The notes beneath the pieces are model-generated. The model was not told the origin of the DNA. It worked only from the letters and a program-made list of their open reading frames with translations, and did not search any database. This document shows, piece by piece, positions 26,269 through 35,288 of a stretch of DNA of 64,000 nucleotides (positions are counted from its first letter, which is position 1; each line of letters starts with the position of its first letter). The position numbers and the translations under genes are program-made. Source of the stretch: Streptomyces capitiformicae (GTDB taxonomy: Bacteria > Actinomycetota > Actinomycetes > Streptomycetales > Streptomycetaceae); the NCBI RefSeq assembly GCF_002214185.1, contig NZ_CP022161.1, forward strand, positions 4,339,767-4,403,766. The letters run 5' to 3'.

Positions 26269-27624
26269 TCAGGCCGGTGTCGGGCCGGGCCAGACGGACG
26301 AGGCGTCGTCCCGGTGGGGGGACGGGAGGCGGATGGGGCGGACGGGGATCGTGTGGGTTTGGCCGTCCGTGGTCGCGGTCCAGGGGGCGGGGTGGCCCGA
26401 GTAGGACAGGGTCGTCAGGGCGAAGACGCCGTCGGCGTAGATCTCGACGTATTCGCCGATGGTCAGGATGCGGAGGGTGGTGGGGGGTTCGGGGAGGATC
26501 GTCTCGGCCAGGGGGGCGGCGTGGGCGCCGGTCACCCTGAGGTTCTTGCCGTCGCAGGTCAGCGTGAGGGCCGGGAGGGCTGAGCCGGGGGCCTCGGTGC
26601 GCAGGGTGATGTCCACAGGGCGGCCCGAGCGTACGTCCATGTCGCCGACCGCGTGCAGCACCGAACCCTCCTGCTCCTCCCCCAGCCATGCGTCCAGGCC
26701 CGGCCACCATTCCAGGCGGGGCGCCGAATCGTCGTGTACGACAAGGGACTTGGGCTGGGCCAGCATGCCTCGGCAGTGGGCGCCGGTGTCGGTGAGGCCG
26801 ACTCGGCGGGGGGTGGTGTGCAGGACGACTCGGGTGCCGTCGGGGGCGGGGATGACGCGGGGGGCGTAGGAGCCGGTGGGGCCCAACTGGCCCCGGCGGG
26901 TCCAGGGGCCGCGGAGGCGGGGGGCGGTCCAGGCCTCGAAGCCTCGTGTCGCGCCGATCGAGCCGAGCAGCAACCAGGTGCCGTCGTCCAGGCGTTCCAG
27001 GACCGGGCACTCCAACTCGTTCACGTCTCCGGGGGAGATCAGCGGGGGGTGGACCGTCCAGTGCTCCAAGTCGGGTGAGGTGGCCCAGGCCACGCAGCCG
27101 CTGACCTCGACCGGGAGTGAGGCGTCGGCGGCACAGATCACCATCACCCAGCCGTCCGACTCGTCGTCGCGTACGACGAACGGGTCCCGCCAGCCCATGC
27201 GTTCGCCGGTGCGGTACCAGCGGGGGTCCGCCTCGGCGACGGGGGCCGTGCCGTGGCGGCGCCAGCCGGTGCCGTCGGTGCGGTCGGAGTACGCGAGGCC
27301 GACCGACTGGACGGGCCAGCCGTCCGGGGTCAGGCCGCTCACGCCCGTGTAGAACATCGCCATCCCGGTGCCGTGCCGGAACGGGTGCATGGTCCACACC
27401 GCCTGCTGGTCGAAGCGGCCGGGCAGGCCGTTGCCGAAGACGGTGCCCTCGGGCCGCCAGTCGACCAGGTCGGTGGAGGTGGCCCGGCCGTAGGAGGTCT
27501 CCATCCGCAGATGGTCGAACTCGGTGGTCCAGGGGCCCTGGAGATGCAGCACCGCGTAGGCGCCGTCGTCGTCGCGGAGCAGGGCGAAGTCGTTCACGCA
27601 GAGGCCGGGCGGGGCGTATCGCAT
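26269..27624 (-). CDS. GH32-like (clan J) beta-fructosidase/levanase-type glycosidase
   Basis: 451 residues. Five-bladed propeller features of GH32: N-terminal NDFALLRDDDG (nucleophile Asp position), FRHGTGMAMFYTG, the transition-state motif WRDPFVV, and the acid/base ECP motif in NELECPVLE. The classical first motif WMNDPNG is reduced to VNDF, so substrate choice may differ from sucrose/levan. The C-terminal beta-sandwich (EIYADGVFALTTL) is GH32-like. No signal peptide: it is probably cytoplasmic and hydrolyses imported oligosaccharide delivered by the ABC transporter nearby. ATG 27624 has GGA upstream; a TTG at 27654 is the alternative. It diverges from the LacI gene with an operator between them. 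Confidence 0.78.
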   Translation of the reverse strand: MRYAPPGLCVNDFALLRDDDGAYAVLHLQGPWTTEFDHLRMETSYGRATSTDLVDWRPEGTVFGNGLPGRFDQQAVWTMHPFRHGTGMAMFYTGVSGLTPDGWPVQSVGLAYSDRTDGTGWRRHGTAPVAEADPRWYRTGERMGWRDPFVVRDDESDGWVMVICAADASLPVEVSGCVAWATSPDLEHWTVHPPLISPGDVNELECPVLERLDDGTWLLLGSIGATRGFEAWTAPRLRGPWTRRGQLGPTGSYAPRVIPAPDGTRVVLHTTPRRVGLTDTGAHCRGMLAQPKSLVVHDDSAPRLEWWPGLDAWLGEEQEGSVLHAVGDMDVRSGRPVDITLRTEAPGSALPALTLTCDGKNLRVTGAHAAPLAETILPEPPTTLRILTIGEYVEIYADGVFALTTLSYSGHPAPWTATTDGQTHTIPVRPIRLPSPHRDDASSVWPGPTPA

Positions 27625-27716
27625 GGGCGGTTCCTGTCGGCTCACAGCGCTCAAACGTGTGCGCTGACGATCAATAACAAAGGCATCACTTCGAAATCGG
27701 CCCCAGTAAAACTGAA

Positions 27717-27730
27717 CGCAAACGCTTGCG
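27717..27730. promoter_or_regulatory. LacI/GalR-type operator
   Basis: CGCAAACGCTTGCG has perfect 5-bp inverted arms (CGCAA/TTGCG) around ACGC and matches the purR/galR-like consensus of LacI-family operators. It lies in the 180-bp gap between the divergent glycosidase and LacI genes, 75 bp before the repressor start. A weaker AGCGC-N11-GCGCT inverted repeat is at 27646-27666 near the glycosidase start. Confidence 0.7.
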
Positions 27731-27804
27731 CAACAGCGAGGTCGGGTTTACGGTCACGACACCCACAGCTCACACCGACGTGAAACCGACGGGAGAAATG
27801 CGCC

Positions 27805-28824
27805 GTGACGGTCAGCATCACCGATGTCGCCCGCGCCGCCGGAGTCTCGGCGTCCACCGTGTCCCGCGCACTGCGCGGCCGGCCGGGCGTCTCGGACGAG
27901 GTGCGCACCCAGATCGCCGCCGTCGCCGCCGAACTCGGCTATACGGCGTCCCGTTCGGCGTCCAGCCTGGCGAGCGGGCGTACGTACACGATCGGGGTCG
28001 TCGCCCCGTACATCGGCCGGTGGTTCTTCGGCACCGTGCTGGACGCCGCCGAGCAGGTGTTCAGCGCCGCCGGGTACGACGTGCTGCTGTACAACCTCGG
28101 TTCGTCCGAGGCGCGCAAGCGATTCTTCTCCAAGATGCCGGTCCGCAAGCGGGTCGACGCGGTGCTCTCCCTGCTCATCCCGGACGAGGAGGAGTCCGCC
28201 GCGCTGCGCTCGCTCGGGGTGCCGCTGGCCTCCACGGTCGGGGGCGCGCGGCCCGGCTTCACGGTGGTCGGCATCGACGACCGGGCGGGGGCCGAGAGCG
28301 CCGTACGGCATCTGGTGAACCTCGGCCACCGCCGGATCGGCATGATCGCCGGGGCGAGCGGCCCGCTGCACTGGACCACGCCCATCGACCGTCGCGCCGC
28401 CTACCTGCACGTGCTCGCCGAGGCCGGGATCGAGCACGACCCGGCCCTGGTGGCGGACGGCGACTACACCGTCGACGGTGGCGAGCGGGCGATGACCGAG
28501 TTGCTGGCCGTCTCCCGGCCACCGACCGCCGTGTTCGCGCAGTCCGACGAGATGGCGATGGGCGCGTTGCGCGCGATCGGACGGCATCGGCTCCGGGTAC
28601 CGGAGGACGTGTCCGTCGTCGGCTTCGACGACCACGAACTCGCCGACGTGGTCGGGTTGACCACCGTCGCCCAGCCGGTCGCCGGCCAGGGCGCGGAGGC
28701 CGCCCGGCTGCTGCTGCGGCAGCTCGACGAGCCGGACTCGGCCCCGGCCGGCCGGGTGGAGATGCCCATCCGTCTCGTCCTGCGCGACACCACGGCCCCA
28801 CCGCGCCCGCGCGGCCCGCAGTGA
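27805..28824 (+). CDS. LacI-family transcriptional repressor
   Basis: 339 residues, GTG start. The N-terminal HTH VSITDVARAAGVSASTVSRAL and the hinge region RSASSLASGRT are followed by a periplasmic-binding-protein-like sensor (YTIGVVAPYIGRWFFG, GIDDRAGAESAV, VFAQSDEMAMGALRAIG, VVGFDDHELADVVGLTTV). It presumably binds the operator at 27717-27730 and controls the GH32-like enzyme and the downstream sugar ABC operon, induced by a mono- or disaccharide. Intact at both ends. Confidence 0.93.
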   Translation: MTVSITDVARAAGVSASTVSRALRGRPGVSDEVRTQIAAVAAELGYTASRSASSLASGRTYTIGVVAPYIGRWFFGTVLDAAEQVFSAAGYDVLLYNLGSSEARKRFFSKMPVRKRVDAVLSLLIPDEEESAALRSLGVPLASTVGGARPGFTVVGIDDRAGAESAVRHLVNLGHRRIGMIAGASGPLHWTTPIDRRAAYLHVLAEAGIEHDPALVADGDYTVDGGERAMTELLAVSRPPTAVFAQSDEMAMGALRAIGRHRLRVPEDVSVVGFDDHELADVVGLTTVAQPVAGQGAEAARLLLRQLDEPDSAPAGRVEMPIRLVLRDTTAPPRPRGPQ

Positions 28825-28909
28825 CCCACTGCCCACCCCACGCCGGAACTCACCACTCCCGAACGCACCACCGCACCTCGCACCCTCGCCCAGCACGGAG
28901 GCACACACC

Positions 28910-30265
28910 ATGAGCTCGACGAGCAGCCCGACCAGCAGAAGGTTCCGCCGTACGGCCCGTACGGGGCTGTCCCTCGTCCTCCCCCTGGCGGCGCTGGCCG
29001 CCTGCGGCGGGGGCGGCGGCTCCGACACCTCCGCCGAGGCCGGCAGCGGCAAGGGAACCATCAGCGTCTGGGCCCACCAGGGCCAGAAGAGCGAGGACAC
29101 CGCGATACAGAACGCGGTGAAGTCCTTCAACTCCTCGCAGAGCGACATCAAGGTCGAACTGAAGCTGATCCCCGGCAACGACTACACCAAGACCGTCACG
29201 ACGACCGACGCCTCGGAGCTTCCGGACGTGATGGAGTTCGACGGCCCGACCATGGCGAACTTCGTCTACAACCAGAAGCTCGCCCCGATCGACGACTACG
29301 TCTCCGCCAAGACCCTGGACAACGCCACCGGCGCCAACAAGGCGCAGGGCGAGATCGACGGCAAGCACTACGGCCTGGGCCAGTACGACTCGGGCCTGGG
29401 TATCTACGGCAACAAGAAGCTGCTGGACGCGGCCGGCGTGAAGTACCCGACGAGCGTGGACGACGCCTGGACGGCGGACGAGTTCACCGCCGCGCTCAAG
29501 GCACTGAAGGCCAAGGACTCCGACGGCAAGGTCCTCGACATCCAGGAGAACAACGGGCTCACCACCGAGTGGGGCACCTACGGCTTCTCCCCCATCGTCT
29601 GGTCGGCCGGCGGTTCGCTCCTCAAGGACGGCAAGGCGGAAGGCTCACTCGACTCGCCGGAAACCGTGTCGGCCCTGAAGACCTTCCAGTCCTGGAAGTC
29701 CGATGTCGACCCCAACACCGACGGCAACGCCTTCGCCAAGAGCCGCGTCCCGCTCAGCTGGGTCGGCCACTGGATGTACCCCGCCTACAGCGAGGCCCTC
29801 GGTGACGACCTCGTCGTCCTGCCGCTGCCCGACTTCGGCAACGGCCCCAAGACCGGCCAGGGCTCCTGGGCCTGGGGCATCGGCGCCGGCTCCAAGAACG
29901 CCAAGGCCGCCGGCACGTTCCTGGACAGTCTCCTGAACGACGAGAACGTCGCCGCGATGACGACGGCCAACGGCGCCCCGCCCGCCACCAAGTCCGCGCT
30001 CGCCGCGAGCGACCTCTACAAGCAGGGTGGCCCGCTCCAGCTGTTCTCCGACCAGCTCGCCAAGCCCTGCGGCGACACCGACATCGCCAAGTCCTGCGTC
30101 GCCGTGACCCGCCCGCTGACCGCCGGATACCCCACGGTCACCGCCAAGTTCGCCGAGGCCCTGAACTCCGTCTACGGCGGCGCCGACCCCAAGGACGCCC
30201 TGACGAAGGCCGCCCGCTCCATCGACCAGGACTTCTCCGACAACGCCGGCTACGAGATCCCGTAG
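28910..30265 (+). CDS. sugar ABC transporter substrate-binding lipoprotein (SBP_bac_1)
   Basis: 451 residues. Signal peptide with two Arg-rich basic stretches (RRFRRTARTG) and lipobox LAAC; Tat-style twin-Arg context is possible but the motif is loose. Family 1 extracellular binder: ISVWAHQGQKSEDTAIQ, NSSQSDIKVELKLIPGNDY, VMEFDGPTMANFVYNQKL, and the sugar-binding Trp-rich segment SWVGHWMYPA. The operon order LacI - binder - permease - permease is typical of CUT1 sugar systems with no own ATPase (they share MsiK). Substrate likely a fructan/sucrose fragment given the GH32-like neighbour; that is inference. Confidence 0.9.
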   Translation: MSSTSSPTSRRFRRTARTGLSLVLPLAALAACGGGGGSDTSAEAGSGKGTISVWAHQGQKSEDTAIQNAVKSFNSSQSDIKVELKLIPGNDYTKTVTTTDASELPDVMEFDGPTMANFVYNQKLAPIDDYVSAKTLDNATGANKAQGEIDGKHYGLGQYDSGLGIYGNKKLLDAAGVKYPTSVDDAWTADEFTAALKALKAKDSDGKVLDIQENNGLTTEWGTYGFSPIVWSAGGSLLKDGKAEGSLDSPETVSALKTFQSWKSDVDPNTDGNAFAKSRVPLSWVGHWMYPAYSEALGDDLVVLPLPDFGNGPKTGQGSWAWGIGAGSKNAKAAGTFLDSLLNDENVAAMTTANGAPPATKSALAASDLYKQGGPLQLFSDQLAKPCGDTDIAKSCVAVTRPLTAGYPTVTAKFAEALNSVYGGADPKDALTKAARSIDQDFSDNAGYEIP

Positions 30266-30430
30266 GACCCATCGGCCGGGGCGGGCCGCACACACCGCGC
30301 CCGCCCCACCGGGAACAGGACCCACCGTCACCTTCTCGGCCGTGAACCGACCGAGCTTGTGCGCTCAGCCATCCACACCTCGTCGCGCTCCCGACTGCCC
30401 CCTACGACAGGACGGTCACAGGTCGCATCC

Positions 30431-30459
30431 ACCGCATGACGGTCGGACCGCCATGCGGT
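30431..30459 (+). terminator. intraoperonic hairpin after binding-protein gene
   Basis: ACCGCATGACGGTC (30431-30444) pairs with GACCGCCATGCGGT (30446-30459), one mismatch, with almost no loop nucleotides. It sits in the 347-bp gap between the binding-protein and permease genes and probably stabilises the upstream mRNA or partially terminates, giving more binder than permease. The rest of the gap has no gene I can support. Confidence 0.6.
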
Positions 30460-30612
30460 GCGGGACCGGTGACAAGGCCCCACGCCAGGAAGTCCTGGCG
30501 ACATCGATCCGGTCAGCACCACGTACAACCGTCTCCCCGGCCAGGCCGGTTCGTGCCTTCAAAGGCTCACGGAACGACCGAGCCATCGTATCGAGACGCT
30601 GGAAGGAACAAG

Positions 30613-31611
30613 GTGAAATCCGTCGAACCCGCGCACGCCGCGCCCCATGCCCGGGAGCAGGCTCCACCCGTGACCTCCGTCGAACCCGCGCGCCCGGCGC
30701 GCTCTGTGCGCAAGAACCGCGACTGGTTGCACGGACTGCTCATGTCCACGCCCGCCGTCGTCGGACTCATCGCCTTCGTCGGTATCCCGTTCGGCTACGC
30801 CGTCGTCCTCTCCTTCTACAACGTGCGCCTCGGCTCTCCGCTGGAACCGACCTGGTTCGGGATCGAGCACTACCGGCGGCTGTTCACCGACCCCGATCTG
30901 TCCGGCCCGTTCCTCAGGTCCCTGCTCAACAACCTGACCTTCGCCGCGGTCGTCGTACCCGTGCAGACCGGTCTGGCGCTCGGCCTGGCGATTCTGCTCA
31001 ACCGCAAGCTCAAGGCGATCGGCCTGTTCCGGTCCCTGTTCTTCATGCCGGTCGTCTTCCCGATGGCGCTGGTCGCCGTGATCTGGCGGCTCATCCTCGC
31101 CCGCAGCGATCAGGGCATGCTCAACTCCGCGCTGGACGCGGTGAGTTTCGGCAACTGGGGCGCCTTCGACTGGCTCGGCGACTCCCTCACCGCGATGGCC
31201 TCGATCATCATCCTCTCCATCTGGCAGGGCGTCGGCTTCCAGATGGTCATCCTGCTCGCCGGGCTCCAGCAGATCCCCGGTGAGCTCTACGAGGCCGCCG
31301 AGCTCGACCGCGCCTCCCGCTGGCAGCAGTTCCGCCATGTCACCCTGCCCGGCATACGCGGCACCCTCGTGTTCGTCGCCATGCTCACCTCAGTGCTCTC
31401 CTTCCGCGTCTTCGACCAGGTCTACGTCCTCGTCAAAGGTGGCGGGCTCCACGAGGACGCGGCCCGCACCGTGATGTACCAGGCGGTCACCACCGCCTTC
31501 GACCAGAACAACATCGGCCAGGCGTCCGCGATCACTGTCGTCTTCTTCCTGATCGTCGTCGTCCTGACCCTCATCCAGCGCCGCGTCGTCCGGCCCGACA
31601 ACGAGGACTGA
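30613..31611 (+). CDS. sugar ABC transporter permease (MalF type)
   Basis: 332 residues. GTG 30613 with GGAAGGA six nucleotides upstream was chosen over the open frame starting at 30436, whose first 59 residues are unlike any permease. After a basic N-tail the first helix is LLMSTPAVVGLIAFVGIPFGYAVVL, and the core has the MalF-type EAA loop YEAAELDRASRWQQF-HVTLPGIRG. Six transmembrane helices are evident. It heterodimerises with the next gene, 2 nt downstream. Confidence 0.9.
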   Translation: MKSVEPAHAAPHAREQAPPVTSVEPARPARSVRKNRDWLHGLLMSTPAVVGLIAFVGIPFGYAVVLSFYNVRLGSPLEPTWFGIEHYRRLFTDPDLSGPFLRSLLNNLTFAAVVVPVQTGLALGLAILLNRKLKAIGLFRSLFFMPVVFPMALVAVIWRLILARSDQGMLNSALDAVSFGNWGAFDWLGDSLTAMASIIILSIWQGVGFQMVILLAGLQQIPGELYEAAELDRASRWQQFRHVTLPGIRGTLVFVAMLTSVLSFRVFDQVYVLVKGGGLHEDAARTVMYQAVTTAFDQNNIGQASAITVVFFLIVVVLTLIQRRVVRPDNED

Positions 31612-31613
31612 CC

Positions 31614-32468
31614 ATGAGCATGAACACGGGCCTCACCCGCACGCCCCTGCGCCGCTTCCTCGACTACGCCGTCCTGTCCGTCCTGGCGTTCGTCTTCGCA
31701 CTGCCTGCCATCTACCTGCTGATCGGCAGCCTCAAGCCGTCCGACGAAGTCCTCGACGGTCTGTCCGGCTTCCTGCCCACCAACCTGTCGTTCGACAACT
31801 ACACAGCCGTCCTCGACAGCCTCAACTCCGAGAGCACCGGCTACTTCTGGCGCTTCATGGGCATCTCGCTGCTGCTGGCGTTCGTGGTCGTGACGGGCGG
31901 TCTCTTCGTCAACTCGATGGCTGCGTACGGGCTTTCACGGCTGAAGTGGCGCGGGCAGAACGCCGTCTTCACCCTCATCCTGCTGCTGATGCTGATCCCG
32001 TTCGAGTCGGTGGCCGTGCCGCTCTTCTACATGTTCAACGACCAGCGCAACACGCTCCCCATCCTGGCGCTTCCGTTCATCGCCAACGCCTTCTCGGTCT
32101 ACCAGTTCCACACGTTCTTCCGTACGATCCCGCCGAGTATCGAGGAAGCCGCCCGCATCGACGGCGCGGGCCCCTGGCGCACCTTCTTCGCCATCATCGT
32201 CCCGATGTCGAAGCCGGCCTTCGCCTCCGTGGCGATCCTGACGTTCCTGATCCAGTGGGGCTCGTTCCTGTGGCCGGTACTGATGGTCTCCGATCCGGCG
32301 GTACGCCCGCTGCCGCTGGAGATGAGCGTCTTCCAGGCCCAACTGCCCCCGGACTGGGGCCAGATCCTCGCCTTCGGCGTGCTCCTGGTGCTGCCCGTGC
32401 TGGTCGTCTTCGCCTTCTTCCAGCGTTGGTTCGTCCAGGGGGTGGCCAGCTCGGCGGTCAAGGGCTGA
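31614..32468 (+). CDS. sugar ABC transporter permease (MalG type)
   Basis: 284 residues, ATG 2 nt after the partner permease stop. Six helices; EAA loop IEEAARIDGAGPWRTFFAIIVPMSKPAF; FDNYTAVLDS segment near the N-terminus. It forms the inner-membrane channel with the upstream permease and needs the shared ATPase MsiK, which is not in this window. Last gene of the sugar operon. Confidence 0.9.
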   Translation: MSMNTGLTRTPLRRFLDYAVLSVLAFVFALPAIYLLIGSLKPSDEVLDGLSGFLPTNLSFDNYTAVLDSLNSESTGYFWRFMGISLLLAFVVVTGGLFVNSMAAYGLSRLKWRGQNAVFTLILLLMLIPFESVAVPLFYMFNDQRNTLPILALPFIANAFSVYQFHTFFRTIPPSIEEAARIDGAGPWRTFFAIIVPMSKPAFASVAILTFLIQWGSFLWPVLMVSDPAVRPLPLEMSVFQAQLPPDWGQILAFGVLLVLPVLVVFAFFQRWFVQGVASSAVKG

Positions 32469-32522
32469 GCACCGGGAACCGATCGGGGGCCGATTGTCAG
32501 TGGCCGGTGCGATGCTGTGGGC

Positions 32523-32954
32523 ATGAACCGGGACGATCTCGTGCGGCTGCGGCAGGCGAAGGACCGCATGGACCGCGAGTACACCGAACCGCTGGACGTG
32601 GCCGCCCTCGCGCGCACCGCGCTGATGTCCCCCGGCCACTTCCAGCGCAGTTTCCGCGCGGCCTACGGCGAGACACCGTACGGCTATCTGATGACCCGCC
32701 GCATAGAGCGGGCCAAGGCGCTGCTCCGCCGCGGGGACCTCACCGTGACGGAGGTGTGCATGGCCGTGGGGTGTACGTCACTGGGGTCGTTCAGCTCCCG
32801 GTTCACGGAGCTGGTCGGCGAGACACCGAGCGCGTACCGGGCGCGTTCGCACGAGCAGAGCGCGGCGATACCGGCGTGCGTGACGAGAACGCTGACCCGC
32901 CCGACACGGCACCGGCCCCGAATGGGCACGACAGAGGGGCAGGGGCCGTTCTAG
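32523..32954 (+). CDS. short AraC-family regulator (HTH only)
   Basis: 143 residues, only the two HTH units of the AraC family: LDVAALARTALMSPGHFQRSFRAAYG and LTVTEVCMAVGCTSLGSFSSRFTEL, with the GETPYGYLMTRRIERAKALL connector. No ligand-binding domain, only a short basic tail. Such short AraC proteins are almost always next to a VOC protein, which is the case here (33008, then 33459). The VOC partner may serve as the sensor. ATG 32523; GTG at 32517 is equally placed. Confidence 0.85.
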   Translation: MNRDDLVRLRQAKDRMDREYTEPLDVAALARTALMSPGHFQRSFRAAYGETPYGYLMTRRIERAKALLRRGDLTVTEVCMAVGCTSLGSFSSRFTELVGETPSAYRARSHEQSAAIPACVTRTLTRPTRHRPRMGTTEGQGPF

Positions 32955-33007
32955 CGTGACCTCGTCGATCCCCAGAGCGGGCGGATCCCGAGAACGGACG
33001 TGCAGCC

Positions 33008-33466
33008 ATGGCCATCGAACAGCGCCCCACCCCGGCCCCGACGGACGTGAAGCTCGCCCAGTGCTTCATCGCCGTCGACGACCATGACAAGGCGCTCGCC
33101 TTCTACCGCGACACCCTGGGCCTGGAGGTCCGCAACGATGTGAGTTACGAGGACATGCGCTGGGTGACCGTGGGTTCCCCGCTCCAGCCGGACGTGGAGA
33201 TCGTCCTGGAGCCACCGGCCGCGAACCCCGACTTCTCTCCCGCCGACCGGGAGGCCGTGGCCGAGCTGCTCACCAAGGGCGTCCTGCGCGGAGTCATCTT
33301 CACGACCGCGGACTGCGACGCCCTCTTCGCCCGCGTCCGCGAGGCCGGCGCGGACGTCATCCAGGAGCCCATGGACCAGCCGTACGGCGTCCGCGACTGC
33401 GCGTTCCGCGACCCGGCGGGCAACATGCTGCGCTTCCTGGATCGCGGGAGCGGCACCCGTGGCTGA
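33008..33466 (+). CDS. VOC (glyoxalase/bleomycin resistance) family protein
   Basis: 152 residues. One glyoxalase-type unit pair: LAQCFIAVDDHDKALAFYRDTLGLEV and the RDPAGNMLRFLDRG strand with probable metal-site acid residues. Starts 53 nt after the AraC-family gene. Members bind metal and act on aldehydes, peroxides or antibiotics, or merely bind ligands. The stop overlaps the next VOC gene by 8 nt. Confidence 0.87.
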   Translation: MAIEQRPTPAPTDVKLAQCFIAVDDHDKALAFYRDTLGLEVRNDVSYEDMRWVTVGSPLQPDVEIVLEPPAANPDFSPADREAVAELLTKGVLRGVIFTTADCDALFARVREAGADVIQEPMDQPYGVRDCAFRDPAGNMLRFLDRGSGTRG

Positions 33467-34247
33467 GACGCCCCCGCGCGAGCCGATCCGCGAGCCGATC
33501 CGCGAGCCGATCCGCTGGGCGTACGCCTTCATCGACCGTCCGGCGGCGGACTTCGACCGGGCCTGCGACTTCTGGACGGCCGTCACCGGCACGAAGCTCT
33601 CCGAGCCCCGGGGCGAACGGTCGGAGTACGTGACCCTCCTGCCCGAAGAAGCGGACGCCGACGCCTCGGTGAAGGCCCAGGCGGTCGACTCGGGACCGGG
33701 CGGCGCCCACCTGGACTTCTCCGTCTCCGACGTCCCGGCCCTGATCGCGTCCGCGACGTCCCTCGGCGCCGAGATCGTCACCGCCCACCCCGGCTGGGCT
33801 GTGCTTCGCTCCCCCGCCGGCCAGCTCTTCTGCGCGGTCCCCTGGCACGGGGAGTCGGTACGCCCACCCGTGGTCGAGGGCAGCCGCCTGGACCAGCTGT
33901 GCCTGGACACACCCTCCGACGCGTACGACACCGAAGTCGCCTTCTGGACCGCCCTGACCGGCTGGGATTCCCATCCCGGCTCCCGCCCCGAGTTCCACGT
34001 CCTGAAACCCCCACCGGGTCTCCCCCTCCGCCTCCTCCTCCAACGCCTGGACACCCCCCGCCCCGCCACCGCCCACCTCGACCTCGCCTGCACCACCATC
34101 GAAACCACCCGCACCCGCCACGAACACCTCGGCGCCACCTGCGTGGCCCGCCACCCCCACTGGACGGTGATGCGCGACCCAGCGGGCGGCACGTACTGCC
34201 TCACGGGCCGCGACCCGGAGACGGGAGGATTGCCGCCGGCCGGCTGA
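33459..34247 (+). CDS. two-domain VOC family protein with EPIR tandem repeat
   Basis: 262 residues, GTG start inside the previous gene. Two VOC modules: residues 17-130 (FIDRPAADFDRACDFWTAVTG ... SPAGQLFCAVPWHG) and 135-255 (LDQLCLDTPSDAYDTEVAFW ... RDPAGGTYCLTGR). The N-terminus has EPIREPIREPIR, coded by three 12-bp GAGCCGATCCGC units (33480-33515), probably a small slippage-prone repeat. Substrate unknown; it is coupled to the preceding VOC protein and the AraC regulator. Confidence 0.82.
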   Translation: MAETPPREPIREPIREPIRWAYAFIDRPAADFDRACDFWTAVTGTKLSEPRGERSEYVTLLPEEADADASVKAQAVDSGPGGAHLDFSVSDVPALIASATSLGAEIVTAHPGWAVLRSPAGQLFCAVPWHGESVRPPVVEGSRLDQLCLDTPSDAYDTEVAFWTALTGWDSHPGSRPEFHVLKPPPGLPLRLLLQRLDTPRPATAHLDLACTTIETTRTRHEHLGATCVARHPHWTVMRDPAGGTYCLTGRDPETGGLPPAG

Positions 34248-34254
34248 AGACCCG

Positions 34255-34422
34255 GTGCGGGGTCCAGGGGCCGCGGCGCATGCAAACCTTGCGGGGGTCC
34301 AGGGGGCGCAGCGCCCCTGGCGGGGTCCGGGGCGGAGCCCCGTGTCGGTGCGGGGTCGAAGGGGCAGCGCCCCTGGGAGGGATGGGACGGGTGTAGGGGC
34401 AGCGGGGGCGAGCAAAAACCCG
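34255..34422 (+). repeat. dispersed intergenic repeat, copy C
   Basis: The whole gap between the VOC and YciI genes is low-complexity repeat. The part at 34351-34420 (GGGGTCGAAGGGGCAGCGCC, then GGGATGGGACGGGTGTAGGG) is a close relative of 18749-18822 (reversed) and 59624-59675. Upstream of it (34260-34350) are two more GGGGTCCAGGGG-type units, so the copy is partly duplicated. Confidence 0.6.
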
Positions 34423-34423
34423 C

Positions 34424-34837
34424 TCAGACGCCCTCTACACCGTCCAGAACCGGCCGGATCACCACCGGATACTGCTTGAGCCCCTCGGGCCCGGGACACC
34501 GCGCGACCCGCGCCGCGATCTCGGTGACACGGTCCAGGCTCGCGCAGTCCAGCAGCCAGTACCCGGCCATCAGCTCCTCGCTCTCCCGGTACGGCCCATC
34601 GGCGATCACGGGCTCGCCACGCTCGTCAACCGAAACCAACCGCGTCCGAGCCGGCTCGGCCAACCCCTGCCCGTCGATCAGCTCGCCGGTCTTGGCAAGG
34701 TCGTCATTGATCGCACCCATGTGGTCGTACATGGCCTGCAGCTCAACCGGGCTCCAGGCCGGCGAGTACTGGGACGCCTTACCCCGCATGCCCTCGTAGT
34801 CGGCCTGCGTACCAAGAACCATCACCAGGTACTTCAT
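34424..34837 (-). CDS. YciI-like (DGPF domain) protein
   Basis: 137 residues. N-terminal MKYLVMVLGTQADYEGM and the signature DGPYRESEELMAGYWLLDCAS identify the YCII/DGPF family, ferredoxin-like dimers with a possible His-Asp active site; some members accompany extracytoplasmic-function sigma factors. None is near here. It is followed downstream by the intergenic repeat and preceded by a zinc-ribbon gene in the same direction, 12 nt away. Confidence 0.83.
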   Translation of the reverse strand: MKYLVMVLGTQADYEGMRGKASQYSPAWSPVELQAMYDHMGAINDDLAKTGELIDGQGLAEPARTRLVSVDERGEPVIADGPYRESEELMAGYWLLDCASLDRVTEIAARVARCPGPEGLKQYPVVIRPVLDGVEGV

Positions 34838-34849
34838 GAGCCAGCTCCT

Positions 34850-35128
34850 TCAGCCCCGCTCCTCTGTCTCCCCCTCGGCCGTCTGCTCGACCTGCTCCAC
34901 GGCCTTCCTCTCGGTCTTCGCCGCGTGCGTGCCGTGCGTCCGCCGGGCCACGGCCCAGGGCTTCTCCGCGACGGCGTCCACGGCGTCCTCGACGTACGCC
35001 TCACACTTCGGGTTCCTGCACGGACCCGGACCCCATACGGGTACGAACGCGCCCAGCGTCTTGTGCCGACGCACGACCGTGGCCACAGGCTGTCCGCAGA
35101 CCGGGCAGACATAATCGTCGGTGCCCAT
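34850..35128 (-). CDS. small zinc-ribbon protein
   Basis: 92 residues from ATG 35128: MGTDDYVCPVCGQPVATVV, then CRNPKCEAYVED. The two Cys pairs make a CXXC...CXXXXC zinc ribbon; the rest (VDAVAEKPWAVARRTHGTHAAK) is basic and helical, and the tail is acidic. Not recognised. The start was chosen because the cysteine motif begins directly after it. It lies 160 bp downstream of the polyprenyl synthase stop in the same direction. Confidence 0.65.
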   Translation of the reverse strand: MGTDDYVCPVCGQPVATVVRRHKTLGAFVPVWGPGPCRNPKCEAYVEDAVDAVAEKPWAVARRTHGTHAAKTERKAVEQVEQTAEGETEERG

Positions 35129-35288
35129 GCCCTCAGGGTATGGCCGACGGAGGCCGCGCGCTCCCCGCCGTACGCCACTGTCCGCATCCCGAACGGCGCG
35201 GCCCTGGACGGTCACGACGGGCCCCGCGCACCGTGGGGATGCGCGGGATCCGCCCCGACCGAAGGAAAACACCTGCCCGGCTCCCGCG

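Noticed and set aside
30342..31283. Open frame overlapping the first sugar permease in another frame
   Set aside because: Shadow of the permease; Arg/Pro-rich with no membrane helices.
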